From assembly GCA_027492635.1 (NCBI GenBank), contig JAPUEH010000020.1:4677-49212 (forward strand): a DNA stretch of 44,536 nucleotides, in the 5' to 3' direction. The stretch's first letter is position 1; each line of letters starts with the position of its first letter. The position numbers and the translations under genes were made by a program. This document shows, piece after piece, positions 1-7,836 of this stretch. The notes below the pieces were generated by a model. The model was not told the origin of the DNA. It saw only the letters and a list, made by a program, of their open reading frames with translations, and made no database searches. The stretch comes from Candidatus Saccharimonadota bacterium (lineage in GTDB: Bacteria > Patescibacteriota > Saccharimonadia > Saccharimonadales > Saccharimonadaceae).

Positions 1-2
1 CC

Positions 3-1487
3 ACCTTCACCAGCTTCCAACGAAACACTCACCCCCCCCCCGATACCTATAACAATCTAAATAATCCCGCGCCAACCGAACTTGAGCCACCTCATGAGCA
101 AACATCCGCAGAACGCAATCAAGAATACGCAAGCGATACTGCACGAGATGCACGCCGCTCACAATCCACACGACACAGTAGACGTGAAGTACACAATTCC
201 CTACTCGACAAAGAATCAAATCCAGAAATACATGCCGTAGCTATGTCTCGCGCCCAAAAGATAGGACACGCCATTGGTCGCTTTGCTCGTCGCACTTACA
301 ATGCACTTCGACAAGGAAGTCAAGCAGCATCCGAAGCATGGAACCAGACAAGGCCTACAACAGTGCCTGCCTATGACTCACAACCCAAATCTGTGCACAA
401 CAACCAAGCTTTTGCAGACAGGCAACGTGCCGCGCTTGTAGACATGGTCAATCAGCAGCACGACGCACAGCAGCACGCACAAGAAGCCGCAGCCACCGCA
501 ACAACAGTGCCAGCCGACAAGGAAGCGCAACGTGGCAGAAAAGCTTATAGGGTCGAGGATTATGAAAATGACGATAACTGGAAAGGAGGCTGGGTTGGAG
601 ACGTCGGAGCACCACCTCAATGGATGCCGCCCAAGCAAGAGGCTGCCGATCTTCCAAGTCAAGTAGACGCTGCCCGTGAGGAGTGGGATGGTAACGGTCT
701 TCTTCCAGTCCACGAGTTTAAGGAAGGCGAAAAGTACCAGGTTGGCAACATGATCTGGACAGTTCCTGGCAGTGAGCAAAAAACAGAGGGCAAAGTAGAC
801 ACTACTCGTACCGAAGCACCTGCAGAAGATACAGGTGCGCAGAGTCCAACTCCAGAAAGCAAACCCAAACATGAGCATCAACACACCCGCGAAGAAGACT
901 CAGCCGACTTTCACTTTGACCCAAATCATACATATACTTATGAAGAAGCGAAAGAGTTACTTTCGAGAGATAAGAATTCTTATAGAAAAATTAACTCCGA
1001 GCTCAACAAATGGAATCACGCCGAAAATAAACGCTTCATAGAATTAGGTGATGAGCATATGCCGCTTATACAGGCGTTGATTGAGCGTCGCATTGAAGAC
1101 CTTGTCAAGTCAAACACAGAAAGAGGTACAAAAATACCACCATTCAGCACCGAAGCTGTAGCATCAGATGGACTCAGCGATTTTCTGAATAAGAAAGCGC
1201 TCGAACAGAATCTCTATGGCATGAAAGATGCAAACGACTACATAAAATCCAATCCCGATAAACTCTCTAATATAGAAGAGGATGAGCCCTACTTTTTGCC
1301 GAGCAACCGTTTTAAGTACGCTACGCTCCCGGAATTGGCCGGCTTAGTTGGTGTAGACTTTTATGAAGTACCCGGCGCAGAAGATGCATTTGGTACAAGC
1401 ACACATAAGGCGCGTATGAACAACGAAGATATGTTCACAGCCATAGATAATGATGTATACGGGCCGAATAGTTACAGCAGTAGATAA
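3..1487 (+). CDS. Large hydrophilic protein of unknown function, 5' end outside window
   Basis: The frame is open from the window edge to the TAA at 1485-1487 (494 codons visible), so the first in-frame ATG (243) is probably internal; codons 3-242 have the same polar, Thr/Asn/Glu/Arg-rich composition as the rest. Visible features are a low-complexity N-terminal stretch with a Pro run encoded by a C10 tract, a basic amphipathic segment just after the ATG at 243 (MSRAQKIGHAIGRF...), a long acidic Gln/Ala/Glu-rich disordered middle, and a more folded-looking final 190 residues rich in helices. No membrane segment or catalytic motif was recognised. It resembles in style the other acidic disordered proteins of this window. 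An alternative is initiation at 243, giving 414 aa, but there is no convincing ribosome binding site there. Confidence 0.7.
   Translation, partial: TFTSFQRNTHPPPDTYNNLNNPAPTELEPPHEQTSAERNQEYASDTARDARRSQSTRHSRREVHNSLLDKESNPEIHAVAMSRAQKIGHAIGRFARRTYNALRQGSQAASEAWNQTRPTTVPAYDSQPKSVHNNQAFADRQRAALVDMVNQQHDAQQHAQEAAATATTVPADKEAQRGRKAYRVEDYENDDNWKGGWVGDVGAPPQWMPPKQEAADLPSQVDAAREEWDGNGLLPVHEFKEGEKYQVGNMIWTVPGSEQKTEGKVDTTRTEAPAEDTGAQSPTPESKPKHEHQHTREEDSADFHFDPNHTYTYEEAKELLSRDKNSYRKINSELNKWNHAENKRFIELGDEHMPLIQALIERRIEDLVKSNTERGTKIPPFSTEAVASDGLSDFLNKKALEQNLYGMKDANDYIKSNPDKLSNIEEDEPYFLPSNRFKYATLPELAGLVGVDFYEVPGAEDAFGTSTHKARMNNEDMFTAIDNDVYGPNSYSSR
32..41 (+). repeat. C10 homopolymer inside coding sequence
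   Basis: Ten consecutive C in the reading frame of the truncated hydrophilic protein (His-Pro-Pro-Pro-Asp). The frame is intact with ten. A tract of this length is prone to slippage, so it is a candidate contingency locus, and also a candidate sequencing error. Confidence 0.8.
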
Positions 1488-1534
1488 TCTACTCTACTCG
1501 CTACGACAAGCCCTGTGCCTGATAATGCATATGC

Positions 1535-1540
1535 TATAGT
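1535..1540 (+). promoter_or_regulatory. Extended -10 box, leaderless start
   Basis: TGCTATAGT ends 7 nt before the ATG at 1548. No -35 or ribosome binding site is evident, so transcription should start at or within a base or two of the start codon. Confidence 0.5.
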
Positions 1541-1547
1541 GATATAC

Positions 1548-2165
1548 ATGACGAAGCTTACCCCTACCCAAATCGAAATCATAGAAGATCTCACGCTTGA
1601 CGGAGATGATAAGTGGTACGCTGCCCTTGCGGTCACTGGCCACAAAAAAGCATCTTGGCTACAACTACGCTCACCCGTATGGCGCGAGGGAGATACACCT
1701 TCTGCAGTGCCTGCCGAATACATAGAGTTGACGAAGCGGCAGCTAGAAGCTCTAGGCCTTGAGTACACAATGCAATTTCGCATTACGGACGCTGGACTCT
1801 TCCAGCCTGCAGAAGGCGTTGCTTTACGCACCCGCTACAACCAGCTATGCGACTTGTTTATTGCTAATAGCCATCCTGCGCTTGAGGCTCTTGTCGCAGC
1901 ACATGCCGTCTGGGATCACAAAGCCATCGGGCATGCGCTAGACTACCCTGCTTCTGCTGTAAACGCGTTTGATTCCGATGAAGCGTTAGAGGTAAATCAA
2001 ATCCCAGACGGCGAGTTTGATGAGTACGTCTTAGAGAATCTGCATTTTATACTATCAAAGTCACACTACCGCGAAGAGCTTGAGGTAGTCAAATCATGGC
2101 TAAAAGTGATCGATGAGATCGATAGTCCTATCTTACGCTACGACCTAGGAAAAACCCACCTTTAA
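1548..2165 (+). CDS. Hypothetical protein (205 aa)
   Basis: Not recognised. The start is placed at the ATG beginning MTKLTPTQIEIIEDL because an extended -10 box lies 7 nt upstream; an in-frame start at 1515 would lie in or before that promoter. The protein is acidic, soluble and mixed alpha/beta in character, with no signal peptide or membrane segment. Aromatic-rich N-terminal part (WYAALAV, SWLQL) could be a small fold; the C-terminal half is helical. It follows the hydrophilic protein by 60 bp and converges with the YdjM-like gene, with 79 bp between them and no clear terminator hairpin. Confidence 0.75.
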   Translation: MTKLTPTQIEIIEDLTLDGDDKWYAALAVTGHKKASWLQLRSPVWREGDTPSAVPAEYIELTKRQLEALGLEYTMQFRITDAGLFQPAEGVALRTRYNQLCDLFIANSHPALEALVAAHAVWDHKAIGHALDYPASAVNAFDSDEALEVNQIPDGEFDEYVLENLHFILSKSHYREELEVVKSWLKVIDEIDSPILRYDLGKTHL

Positions 2166-2244
2166 TAAAAGTGACACTGCCGCCGCATCTAACGAAGCAT
2201 AAACTCTCAGCCGACCACGAAAATTTTAACCCCAGTAATAAAGA

Positions 2245-2742
2245 CTAATTTCTAACTCGAAATCTCTTCCATATCAGTCCATCAAGCAATAGATGACTAA
2301 AATACCCCATAACTGCTGCACCATAGTATACCACTGCTATCGGCAGCAGTTTTTCGCTATAGAGGAGCGGCACAAGCACAATAGGTAGCGGCACAGCAAT
2401 CATCGCCCACTTAGCATGCGTCCATCCACGATGGTGCGTAAGTATCGGCAGGATTGCAATTAAACCGAGAAACGCCGCTGCGACAAAATACCCGTTCCAG
2501 ATGAGCAGTACATCGACAATAAATATCAACCAAAAAAATATATCCTGCGCTTTGGAATTGGTGTCGACATCTGGAAACAACGCAAATAGCATAGCAATCA
2601 CAAACACCGCCGCAAGCGCCTGCCAATCATCGAGCAGCTTGGCGTATTCCGCCAAATGCTCCACGGGTACTACTGTCATAGCGAGCGAATAGACCACGCC
2701 CGCCACGAGTCCTCCTGCGATATGTCCCTTATAATTTGCCAT
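2245..2742 (-). CDS. YdjM/DUF457-like membrane metal-dependent hydrolase
   Basis: A 165-aa integral membrane protein with four or five hydrophobic segments. The conserved polar residues of the DUF457/YdjM family are in place: His near the N-terminus (YKGHIAGG), FPDVD around residue 57, HHRGWTHA around residue 105 and GYFSHLLLDGL near the C-terminus. In the family these His and Asp residues are thought to bind metal within the membrane; the substrate is unknown. The start overlaps the end of the histidine phosphatase gene by 14 bp, so it is probably the last gene of the lysS transcript. Confidence 0.75.
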   Translation of the reverse strand: MANYKGHIAGGLVAGVVYSLAMTVVPVEHLAEYAKLLDDWQALAAVFVIAMLFALFPDVDTNSKAQDIFFWLIFIVDVLLIWNGYFVAAAFLGLIAILPILTHHRGWTHAKWAMIAVPLPIVLVPLLYSEKLLPIAVVYYGAAVMGYFSHLLLDGLIWKRFRVRN

Positions 2743-3325
2743 TACTTTGCCGAACCGCTCCTAGTTCTGATAATGGCGCCGCTATATCAAACCTCCACGC
2801 GCTACAATTACCTATCTTGTCGCGCATACGATCACGGAACTCAATCTCGCCCGTCAACACCCTTAGTAGACGTATAACACCTCCGTGAGCCACAACTAAC
2901 ACATGCTTGTTCTCATACTCCTCATACAGCTCGTTGATACTCGCGACAATACGCTCGGCGACCTGTCGCGAACTTTCACCGCCAGGCGCACTCGCATCCA
3001 TGTCGGTGCCATCAACCGCATCTGGCCAGTCCCATGCATGAGTTGGTTTGCCTTGCTGATCACCAAAACTATATTCACGAAAACGACTGTCGAACCGCAG
3101 GGGAACGTTCGCGTGATGGAGTGCGATACGTGCAGTAGTATCGACGCACCGCTTGAGGTCGGAAGAGACGATCGCGTCGATCTCCTCATGCGCGAGCACC
3201 GCGGCACACTCAATAGCTTGCTGCCGCCCTTGATCTGTCAGTTCGGTGTCAAGCTGCCCTTGAGTGATTTTGTCCCTGTTTGCAGTCGTCTCGCCATGAC
3301 GCACCACAGTAAGTTTCATGCTCAT
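2729..3325 (-). CDS. Histidine phosphatase superfamily (PGAM-like) protein
   Basis: 198 aa with the branch-1 histidine phosphatase signature RHGET (residues 9-13; His10 would be the phospho-acceptor), a later SSDLKRCVDTA helix and VVAHGGVIR (around residue 150) carrying the second catalytic His. The family includes phosphoglycerate mutases and broad phosphatases; the variable middle does not let me choose, and the length suits a GpmB/CobC-type phosphatase. Its ATG overlaps the TGA of lysS (ATGA), indicating translational coupling, and its end overlaps the YdjM-like gene. Confidence 0.88.
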   Translation of the reverse strand: MSMKLTVVRHGETTANRDKITQGQLDTELTDQGRQQAIECAAVLAHEEIDAIVSSDLKRCVDTTARIALHHANVPLRFDSRFREYSFGDQQGKPTHAWDWPDAVDGTDMDASAPGGESSRQVAERIVASINELYEEYENKHVLVVAHGGVIRLLRVLTGEIEFRDRMRDKIGNCSAWRFDIAAPLSELGAVRQSNGKL

Positions 3326-4833
3326 AACCCCAAGTTTGGATAGATCGCCTTGGTCGTTTCATCAATCTCGCTGCGCAGCTGCGGAAACGGCACGCCTTCG
3401 CGCGCAGTAATACCCTCGAGACTCCAAAATATTCGCTCGCTATAGCCAAGCCCGCACGCTGGCGGCATGCCGTATTCAAGCGCCTCCACATAGTCAATAT
3501 CGAGCATCTGCGCTTCGTCATCGCCGGCATCACGCATGGCCTGCTGCTCGCGGAATCGCTCGAGCTGATCAACTGGGTCATTAAGTTCGCTAAATGCCTT
3601 GCACATCTCACTACCGCCAAATACAAGATTGAATTGCTCGGTGAGGCGCGAATCTTTTTCGTTAACCTTGGCAAGCGGCTGCATAAACACCGGCATGTCG
3701 ATCAGAAACGCAGGGCCAGCCAGCGTCTTGCGGTATTTTTTCCAAAGCTTATCGAGACTACGAATGCGATTGTCGACTTCTTCTACCTCGAGATTATGCT
3801 CGCGCAGCTTGGCCTGGATATCCTCCATCGGCGAATCAAACACGTCGATACCATATTGCTCCTTGAGAATCCCCACAAAGCTAATCCGTGGAAAATGCTC
3901 GCCATCGGCTCCAAAATCAACTTCTGCGCCACTCATGAGCGTAAATTGCCGAGTTCCCCACGTCGCATCACATATATAGCGAATCATACGCTCGGTGAGC
4001 TCCATCCCCTGCTCCCAATCGGCATAGGCCCAGTACCACTCCATAGCGTTGTGTTCTGGCAAATGCTCCTCGGTGTAGTTCTCGTTGCGGAAGCGGGCCC
4101 CGAGGTCAAAGACTTTTTCGAAACCTGCGACCAGCAGACGTTTCAAAGGTAGTTCGTGGCTGATGCGCAAATAGAAATCCTGATCAAGCGCATCCATATG
4201 GCTCACAAACGGATTTGCATCAGCCCCACCGGCGGTCGCTTCAAGCACCGTGTTATTTATCTCAACAAAGCCTTCATTTTCGAGGAATTGGCGCGTTGCC
4301 TGCCAAAACTTGCTCCGGCGCACGAATCGCTCGCGTACCTCTTGATTGACATTCATATCCACATAGCGACGGCGAAAGCGCTCTTCTTTGTTTGTTAGTT
4401 CTGTTGGCATAGGCCTGAGGCTTTTTGTCAATAAGCGAAGCGTCTTTACACCCACAGAGATCTCACCCGTCTTCGTCTTGATCACCTCGCCCGTTGCTTC
4501 AATAAAGTCGCCAGTATCGAGTAAGTTCAGCTGCTTCATACCAATAATGCCAGCTGGCGCATCAAGCTCGGCAACGTCCGGTGCGTGCAAAAAAAGCTGG
4601 ACTTGGCCGCTCATGTCACGTAGCACGATAAATGCCAGCTTGCCAAATTTACGCAACCCCATCACACGACCCGCAATCGTCACCGTCCGACCTTCGCGCT
4701 GCTCAAATTCGTCAATTACCTGCTTGGCTACCAGAGTACGGTTAGTTTTGGCTGGATATGGATTAATACCCAATTCTTTTAATTCTTCGAGCTTGCGAAC
4801 TCGCTCATCTCTGTAGTCTTGAAGTGTTGCCAT
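3322..4833 (-). CDS. lysS: Lysyl-tRNA synthetase, class II
   Basis: 503 aa. It has an N-terminal OB-fold anticodon-binding domain (about residues 50-145), then a class II catalytic core with motif 2 (RFRNENYTEEH) and a motif 3 region that keeps its Arg but reads GYSERIFW rather than the usual GIDRLVM-like sequence. It charges tRNA-Lys in the cytoplasm. The start MATLQDYRDERVRKL is chosen because it matches bacterial LysRS N-termini and a TATACT box lies 9 nt upstream; the upstream in-frame extension is not protein-like. The stop TGA overlaps the start of the downstream phosphatase. The divergent motif 3 and the motif 2 context suggest a CPR-type LysRS. Confidence 0.95.
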   Translation of the reverse strand: MATLQDYRDERVRKLEELKELGINPYPAKTNRTLVAKQVIDEFEQREGRTVTIAGRVMGLRKFGKLAFIVLRDMSGQVQLFLHAPDVAELDAPAGIIGMKQLNLLDTGDFIEATGEVIKTKTGEISVGVKTLRLLTKSLRPMPTELTNKEERFRRRYVDMNVNQEVRERFVRRSKFWQATRQFLENEGFVEINNTVLEATAGGADANPFVSHMDALDQDFYLRISHELPLKRLLVAGFEKVFDLGARFRNENYTEEHLPEHNAMEWYWAYADWEQGMELTERMIRYICDATWGTRQFTLMSGAEVDFGADGEHFPRISFVGILKEQYGIDVFDSPMEDIQAKLREHNLEVEEVDNRIRSLDKLWKKYRKTLAGPAFLIDMPVFMQPLAKVNEKDSRLTEQFNLVFGGSEMCKAFSELNDPVDQLERFREQQAMRDAGDDEAQMLDIDYVEALEYGMPPACGLGYSERIFWSLEGITAREGVPFPQLRSEIDETTKAIYPNLGL

Positions 4834-4842
4834 AGTACTCTT

Positions 4843-4848
4843 AGTATA
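4843..4848 (-). promoter_or_regulatory. -10 box of lysS, near-leaderless
   Basis: TATACT on the minus strand ends 9 nt before the lysS ATG; there is no Shine-Dalgarno sequence between them and no good -35. Confidence 0.5.
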
Positions 4849-4951
4849 CACTACCGAGAGCGGTCTTTTACAGTACTTTCTTTGGCTGCAATGAATAGTT
4901 GTAAATATTACACACAAAACGACATTATGCTTGTGGTGATATATAGACAAG

Positions 4952-4971
4952 ACACGCTATATATAGTGTGT
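4952..4971 (+). promoter_or_regulatory. Imperfect palindrome between lysS and divergent gene
   Basis: A 20-bp inverted repeat, ACACGCTATATATAGTGTGT, with one mismatched pair lies in the 258-bp intergenic region between divergent lysS and the gene at 5092. It could be an operator; no specific regulator is implied. Confidence 0.25.
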
Positions 4972-5027
4972 GCATACTTTTTGAATCATAATTATTCGTT
5001 TCTTGATATATTTGTACTCATAAACAC

Positions 5028-5056
5028 TTGCTTTTTATATCTGTTAGTGCTAGTAT
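5028..5056 (+). promoter_or_regulatory. Promoter TTGCTT-N17-TAGTAT with TGC extension
   Basis: -35 TTGCTT at 5028-5033, exact 17-bp spacer ending TGC, -10 TAGTAT at 5051-5056. It belongs to the promoter class shared by the hydrophilic and surface protein genes of this window. Confidence 0.65.
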
Positions 5057-5091
5057 CAGTACATGAATTTATAGCAAGGATGATATAAACA

Positions 5092-5823
5092 ATGGAATCA
5101 CATACACTCACCATCGAAGATATCAATTCAGCCGACAACGAGCGGCTTGTCACACGAGACGAAGCAGAAAACGAACGGCAAGAAATTCTTGATCTAGAAA
5201 GCATCCCCACTGAAGCGGATGCGGCAAATGCAGCAAAACGCCTTAGCCACCTAGTTCTGCTACGCGAAGTACATGAGAGCGGCATGTATCCGCTAAGCGG
5301 TGCTACCGACTGGAGCAAAGAGCCCAATCCTAGCGACGACGATTTGCAACATGCAGCTGAGACTATGGCTGGTTTTTCGCTTGAACGCAAGAAACTCGCC
5401 CACCTCGCTATCGAAACAAGCCAGCTAGATATACGAGCAGACGATGAAGGCGTACTTTATCCACTAGACGTCAGAGGCGCAGGCGATCTTGTTGATGTTG
5501 CAAAGCAAACACAAGACCCTCAGGCTATTGCGATAGCACACGCTGCACTTGAAGACATCCGAAACAAAGGTGAGGGCATCATTGCTGATGAGCTTCAATA
5601 TGGGCTCCATGACACACTCGGCATACTTACAGACGAAGAGATCGAAGAGCACCGACAGCTTCTAAAAAAGATCGACGAGCAAGAGAAATATCTTCTCGAT
5701 GCCACCGAACAAATTGCGCGAGAGGAACAAAAAGCAAAAAGAATCGAAGAAGTACCTTCAGAGTACCAGCAAAATCTTCAAGAAGATGATGCCATACCAT
5801 ACGACCCCTTTGCTCTTGACTAG
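5092..5823 (+). CDS. Acidic helical protein of unknown function
   Basis: 243 aa, not recognised. Very rich in Glu, Asp, Ala, Lys and Leu; predicted to be almost entirely helical, with a charged coiled-coil-like segment near the C-terminus (EEIEEHRQLLKKIDEQEKYL). No signal peptide, membrane segment or catalytic motif. AAGGATG about 8-14 nt upstream of the ATG is a plausible ribosome binding site. It is monocistronic, driven by a TTGCTT-N17-TAGTAT promoter and followed by a strong hairpin terminator. Confidence 0.8.
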   Translation: MESHTLTIEDINSADNERLVTRDEAENERQEILDLESIPTEADAANAAKRLSHLVLLREVHESGMYPLSGATDWSKEPNPSDDDLQHAAETMAGFSLERKKLAHLAIETSQLDIRADDEGVLYPLDVRGAGDLVDVAKQTQDPQAIAIAHAALEDIRNKGEGIIADELQYGLHDTLGILTDEEIEEHRQLLKKIDEQEKYLLDATEQIAREEQKAKRIEEVPSEYQQNLQEDDAIPYDPFALD

Positions 5824-5843
5824 CAAGGCGCCAGCCTTTTAAT

Positions 5844-5882
5844 CTAAAACAACCTGCGCCATGATGACACAGGTTGTTTTAG
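5844..5882. terminator. Bidirectional hairpin terminator
   Basis: Arms CTAAAACAACCTG (5844-5856) and CAGGTTGTTTTAG (5870-5882), a 13-bp perfect stem with A/T-rich outer ends on both strands, between the convergent gene at 5092 and greA. Confidence 0.8.
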
Positions 5883-5899
5883 ACATCGACACCAGATCG

Positions 5900-6355
5900 T
5901 TACGAGATAGTAATCACTTCGTATTTAATTTCACCCTTTGGCGTAGAGATAGCCGCCGACTCACCCACCTTCTTACCCACCAAGGCTTCACCGATTGGCG
6001 ACTCATTGCTGATCTTTCCTTCCAGTGGATCTGCTTCGACAGGACCAACCACAGTATACTTTACTGTCTTTTTGTCTGTTTTTAGTTCGACTGTCGAGCC
6101 AAGTCCAACCTCATCCTTCTTGCCGCCTTTGATAAGTTCCGCATTCACCAAAATATCTTCGATTTCAGCAATACGCGTTTCAACGATTCCCTGATCTTCG
6201 CGTGCAGCATCATACTCTGCGTTTTCACTGAGGTCGCCATAATCGCGCGCTTCAGCGATCTTGTCGGCAATCTCGCCGCGTCGACCCTTAAGCTGTTCCA
6301 GTTCAGCCTCTAGCTCTTTTTGTCCTTCTTTGGTAATCTGGTAAATCTTCTTCAT
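5900..6355 (-). CDS. greA: Transcription elongation factor GreA
   Basis: 151 aa. The N-terminal coiled coil (KEGQKELEAELEQL, then DLSENAEYDAAREDQ, the GreA signature whose acidic tip residues stimulate RNA polymerase cleavage) is followed by an FKBP-like C-terminal domain ending GEIKYEVITIS. It rescues backtracked RNA polymerase. The start MKKIYQITKEGQ is chosen because AAAGGAGA lies 6-7 nt upstream; in-frame ATGs further up precede that site. It lies downstream of proS with 93 bp between, containing a perfect hairpin in the greA leader. Confidence 0.95.
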   Translation of the reverse strand: MKKIYQITKEGQKELEAELEQLKGRRGEIADKIAEARDYGDLSENAEYDAAREDQGIVETRIAEIEDILVNAELIKGGKKDEVGLGSTVELKTDKKTVKYTVVGPVEADPLEGKISNESPIGEALVGKKVGESAAISTPKGEIKYEVITIS

Positions 6356-6379
6356 AATCTTCTCCTTTGTCATGATAGA

Positions 6380-6399
6380 CACCCGCAAATATGCGGGTG
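6380..6399 (-). promoter_or_regulatory. Hairpin in the greA leader
   Basis: CACCCGCA (6380-6387), 4-nt loop, TGCGGGTG (6392-6399); the hairpin ends about 24 nt before the greA ATG. It lacks a following U run, so it is not an ordinary terminator. It may stabilise or regulate the message. Confidence 0.4.
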
Positions 6400-6448
6400 C
6401 GTGCTACTTGCAGATTTTAACTGTAAACCCTTTTTTCTAGTAAGCTGT

Positions 6449-7699
6449 TTACGATAAACCTATACTAGCAAACAGCTCATCCCTGGTCAACAGTTTGGCC
6501 TCTGTATCGCCGCTACGAGCTTTTAGCTCAAACTGGCCGGCTTCCACCAGCCGATCGCTCACTGTCAGCGTATATGGGATACCCATCAGCTCACTATCGG
6601 CAAACTTAGCGCCAGGGCGTTCATTGCGATCATCATACAACACCTCAACTCCACGAGATTGCAACTCGTCGTACAGCTCGTCTGCTGCCTGCGCGCCCTT
6701 TTCGCCAATTGATACCAAGTACACTTTAGCAGGAGCAATGCTTTCTGGCCACACGAGACCACGCTCGTCGGCAAAATGCTCTGCGATCAAACCCATCAAA
6801 CGACTTGGGCCAATCCCATAGCTACCCATAAACACCTTTTTGCGCGCACCGGACTCATCTGTATATTCTAGATCAAGCGCATCGGAAAATTTCGTACCTA
6901 GTGTAAAAATATTCCCGACTTCAACAGCTTTTTTCTCAATAAGCTCACTGCGCTCCACTCCAAGATCCGCCAAGACTTCATCGGTATACACCTCTTCATT
7001 GATGGCTATTCTTTTGCCCTCATGTACATAGATAATGTCTTCACCCACATCACTGAGTGTCTGAAACTCATGGCTGTACTTAGCAAAACTACCGCCACTC
7101 GCAAATGTTTTATAGGTCAAGTTGCCCAATCCAAGCCGTTCATAGACTTTATGATACGCATCGGTAATTTTTTCATAAAACTCATCGTGCTCTTGTTGAT
7201 TGCGACTAAAGCTATAGAGGTCTTTCATCCAAAACTCGCGGCCTCGCATCAAGCCGCTTTTTGATCGCAATTCGTTGCGAAATTTAATCTGGAATTGATA
7301 TGGATACACAGGTAAATCTTTGTAGCTCGAAATAAAATTCTTCATAAGCTTCGTCATTGGCTCTTCGTGAGTTGGCGCAAGACCCAGTTCGGTACCATTT
7401 GCTAGCTTTGTCTTGAACCACACGTCCATGACCTCATCACTCCAGCGCCCAGAGGTTTCCCAAGTATCTTTTTGCTGCAGTGCCGTAAGACTAATCTCGT
7501 TGCCGCCCACTGCATTCATCTCTTCGCGTACTATTTGAATAATATTATCCAGTACACGCTTGCCAAGCGGCAAGTAGACATACACGCCAGCCATTTCCTT
7601 GTAGACAAATCCTGCACGGATGAGTAGCTGTGCGTTTTTCGACACCTCGTCAGCAGGTGACGTTTTGCTTGTTTTTGTAAAAATGTTTGAGATTCTCAT
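6449..7699 (-). CDS. proS: Prolyl-tRNA synthetase lacking the editing domain
   Basis: 416 aa. Class II core with LGLAPTHEEPMTKL (motif 1-2 region), RFNEL-type motif 2 (IKFRNELRSKSGLMRGREF), motif 3 GSYGIGPSRLMG, and a C-terminal anticodon-binding domain (KVYLVSIGEKGA...). Only about 70 residues separate the GGSFAKYSHEF segment from motif 3, so the roughly 180-residue INS editing domain found in standard bacterial ProRS is absent. The start MRISNIF is supported by GGAGGTG about 8 nt upstream; the ORF extends further only through leader sequence. It loads proline on tRNA-Pro; mis-charged alanine would have to be cleared in trans. Confidence 0.95.
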   Translation of the reverse strand: MRISNIFTKTSKTSPADEVSKNAQLLIRAGFVYKEMAGVYVYLPLGKRVLDNIIQIVREEMNAVGGNEISLTALQQKDTWETSGRWSDEVMDVWFKTKLANGTELGLAPTHEEPMTKLMKNFISSYKDLPVYPYQFQIKFRNELRSKSGLMRGREFWMKDLYSFSRNQQEHDEFYEKITDAYHKVYERLGLGNLTYKTFASGGSFAKYSHEFQTLSDVGEDIIYVHEGKRIAINEEVYTDEVLADLGVERSELIEKKAVEVGNIFTLGTKFSDALDLEYTDESGARKKVFMGSYGIGPSRLMGLIAEHFADERGLVWPESIAPAKVYLVSIGEKGAQAADELYDELQSRGVEVLYDDRNERPGAKFADSELMGIPYTLTVSDRLVEAGQFELKARSGDTEAKLLTRDELFASIGLS

Positions 7700-7816
7700 C
7701 GAGATAACACCTCCGGTGATAGTTAGTAAATGACAAAGACTATGTGACACAATTCCTACCGGCAAGCCGGAAGTATAGAGTGGGCAAAAGATAGAATTTG
7801 CATCTTCATTACATCT

Positions 7817-7822
7817 AGTATA
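7817..7822 (-). promoter_or_regulatory. Probable -10 box for proS
   Basis: TATACT on the minus strand, giving a leader of roughly 110 nt; the -35 is poor. The leader contains a small CCGGC/GCCGG inverted repeat (around 7760-7772) but is too short for a recognisable T-box. Confidence 0.35.
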
Positions 7823-7836
7823 CTACACCCCTTAGC

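Noticed and set aside
378-884. Minus-strand 168-aa ORF with hydrophobic and Cys-rich sequence
   Set aside because: Antisense shadow of the hydrophilic protein; no promoter or ribosome binding site, and the composition mirrors Gln/Ala codons on the other strand.
3634-4152. Plus-strand 172-aa ORF inside lysS
   Set aside because: Antisense to a clear aminoacyl-tRNA synthetase; no independent support.
7700-7836. T-box or other riboswitch upstream of proS
   Set aside because: The leader is too short and lacks a recognisable T-box sequence or specifier stem.
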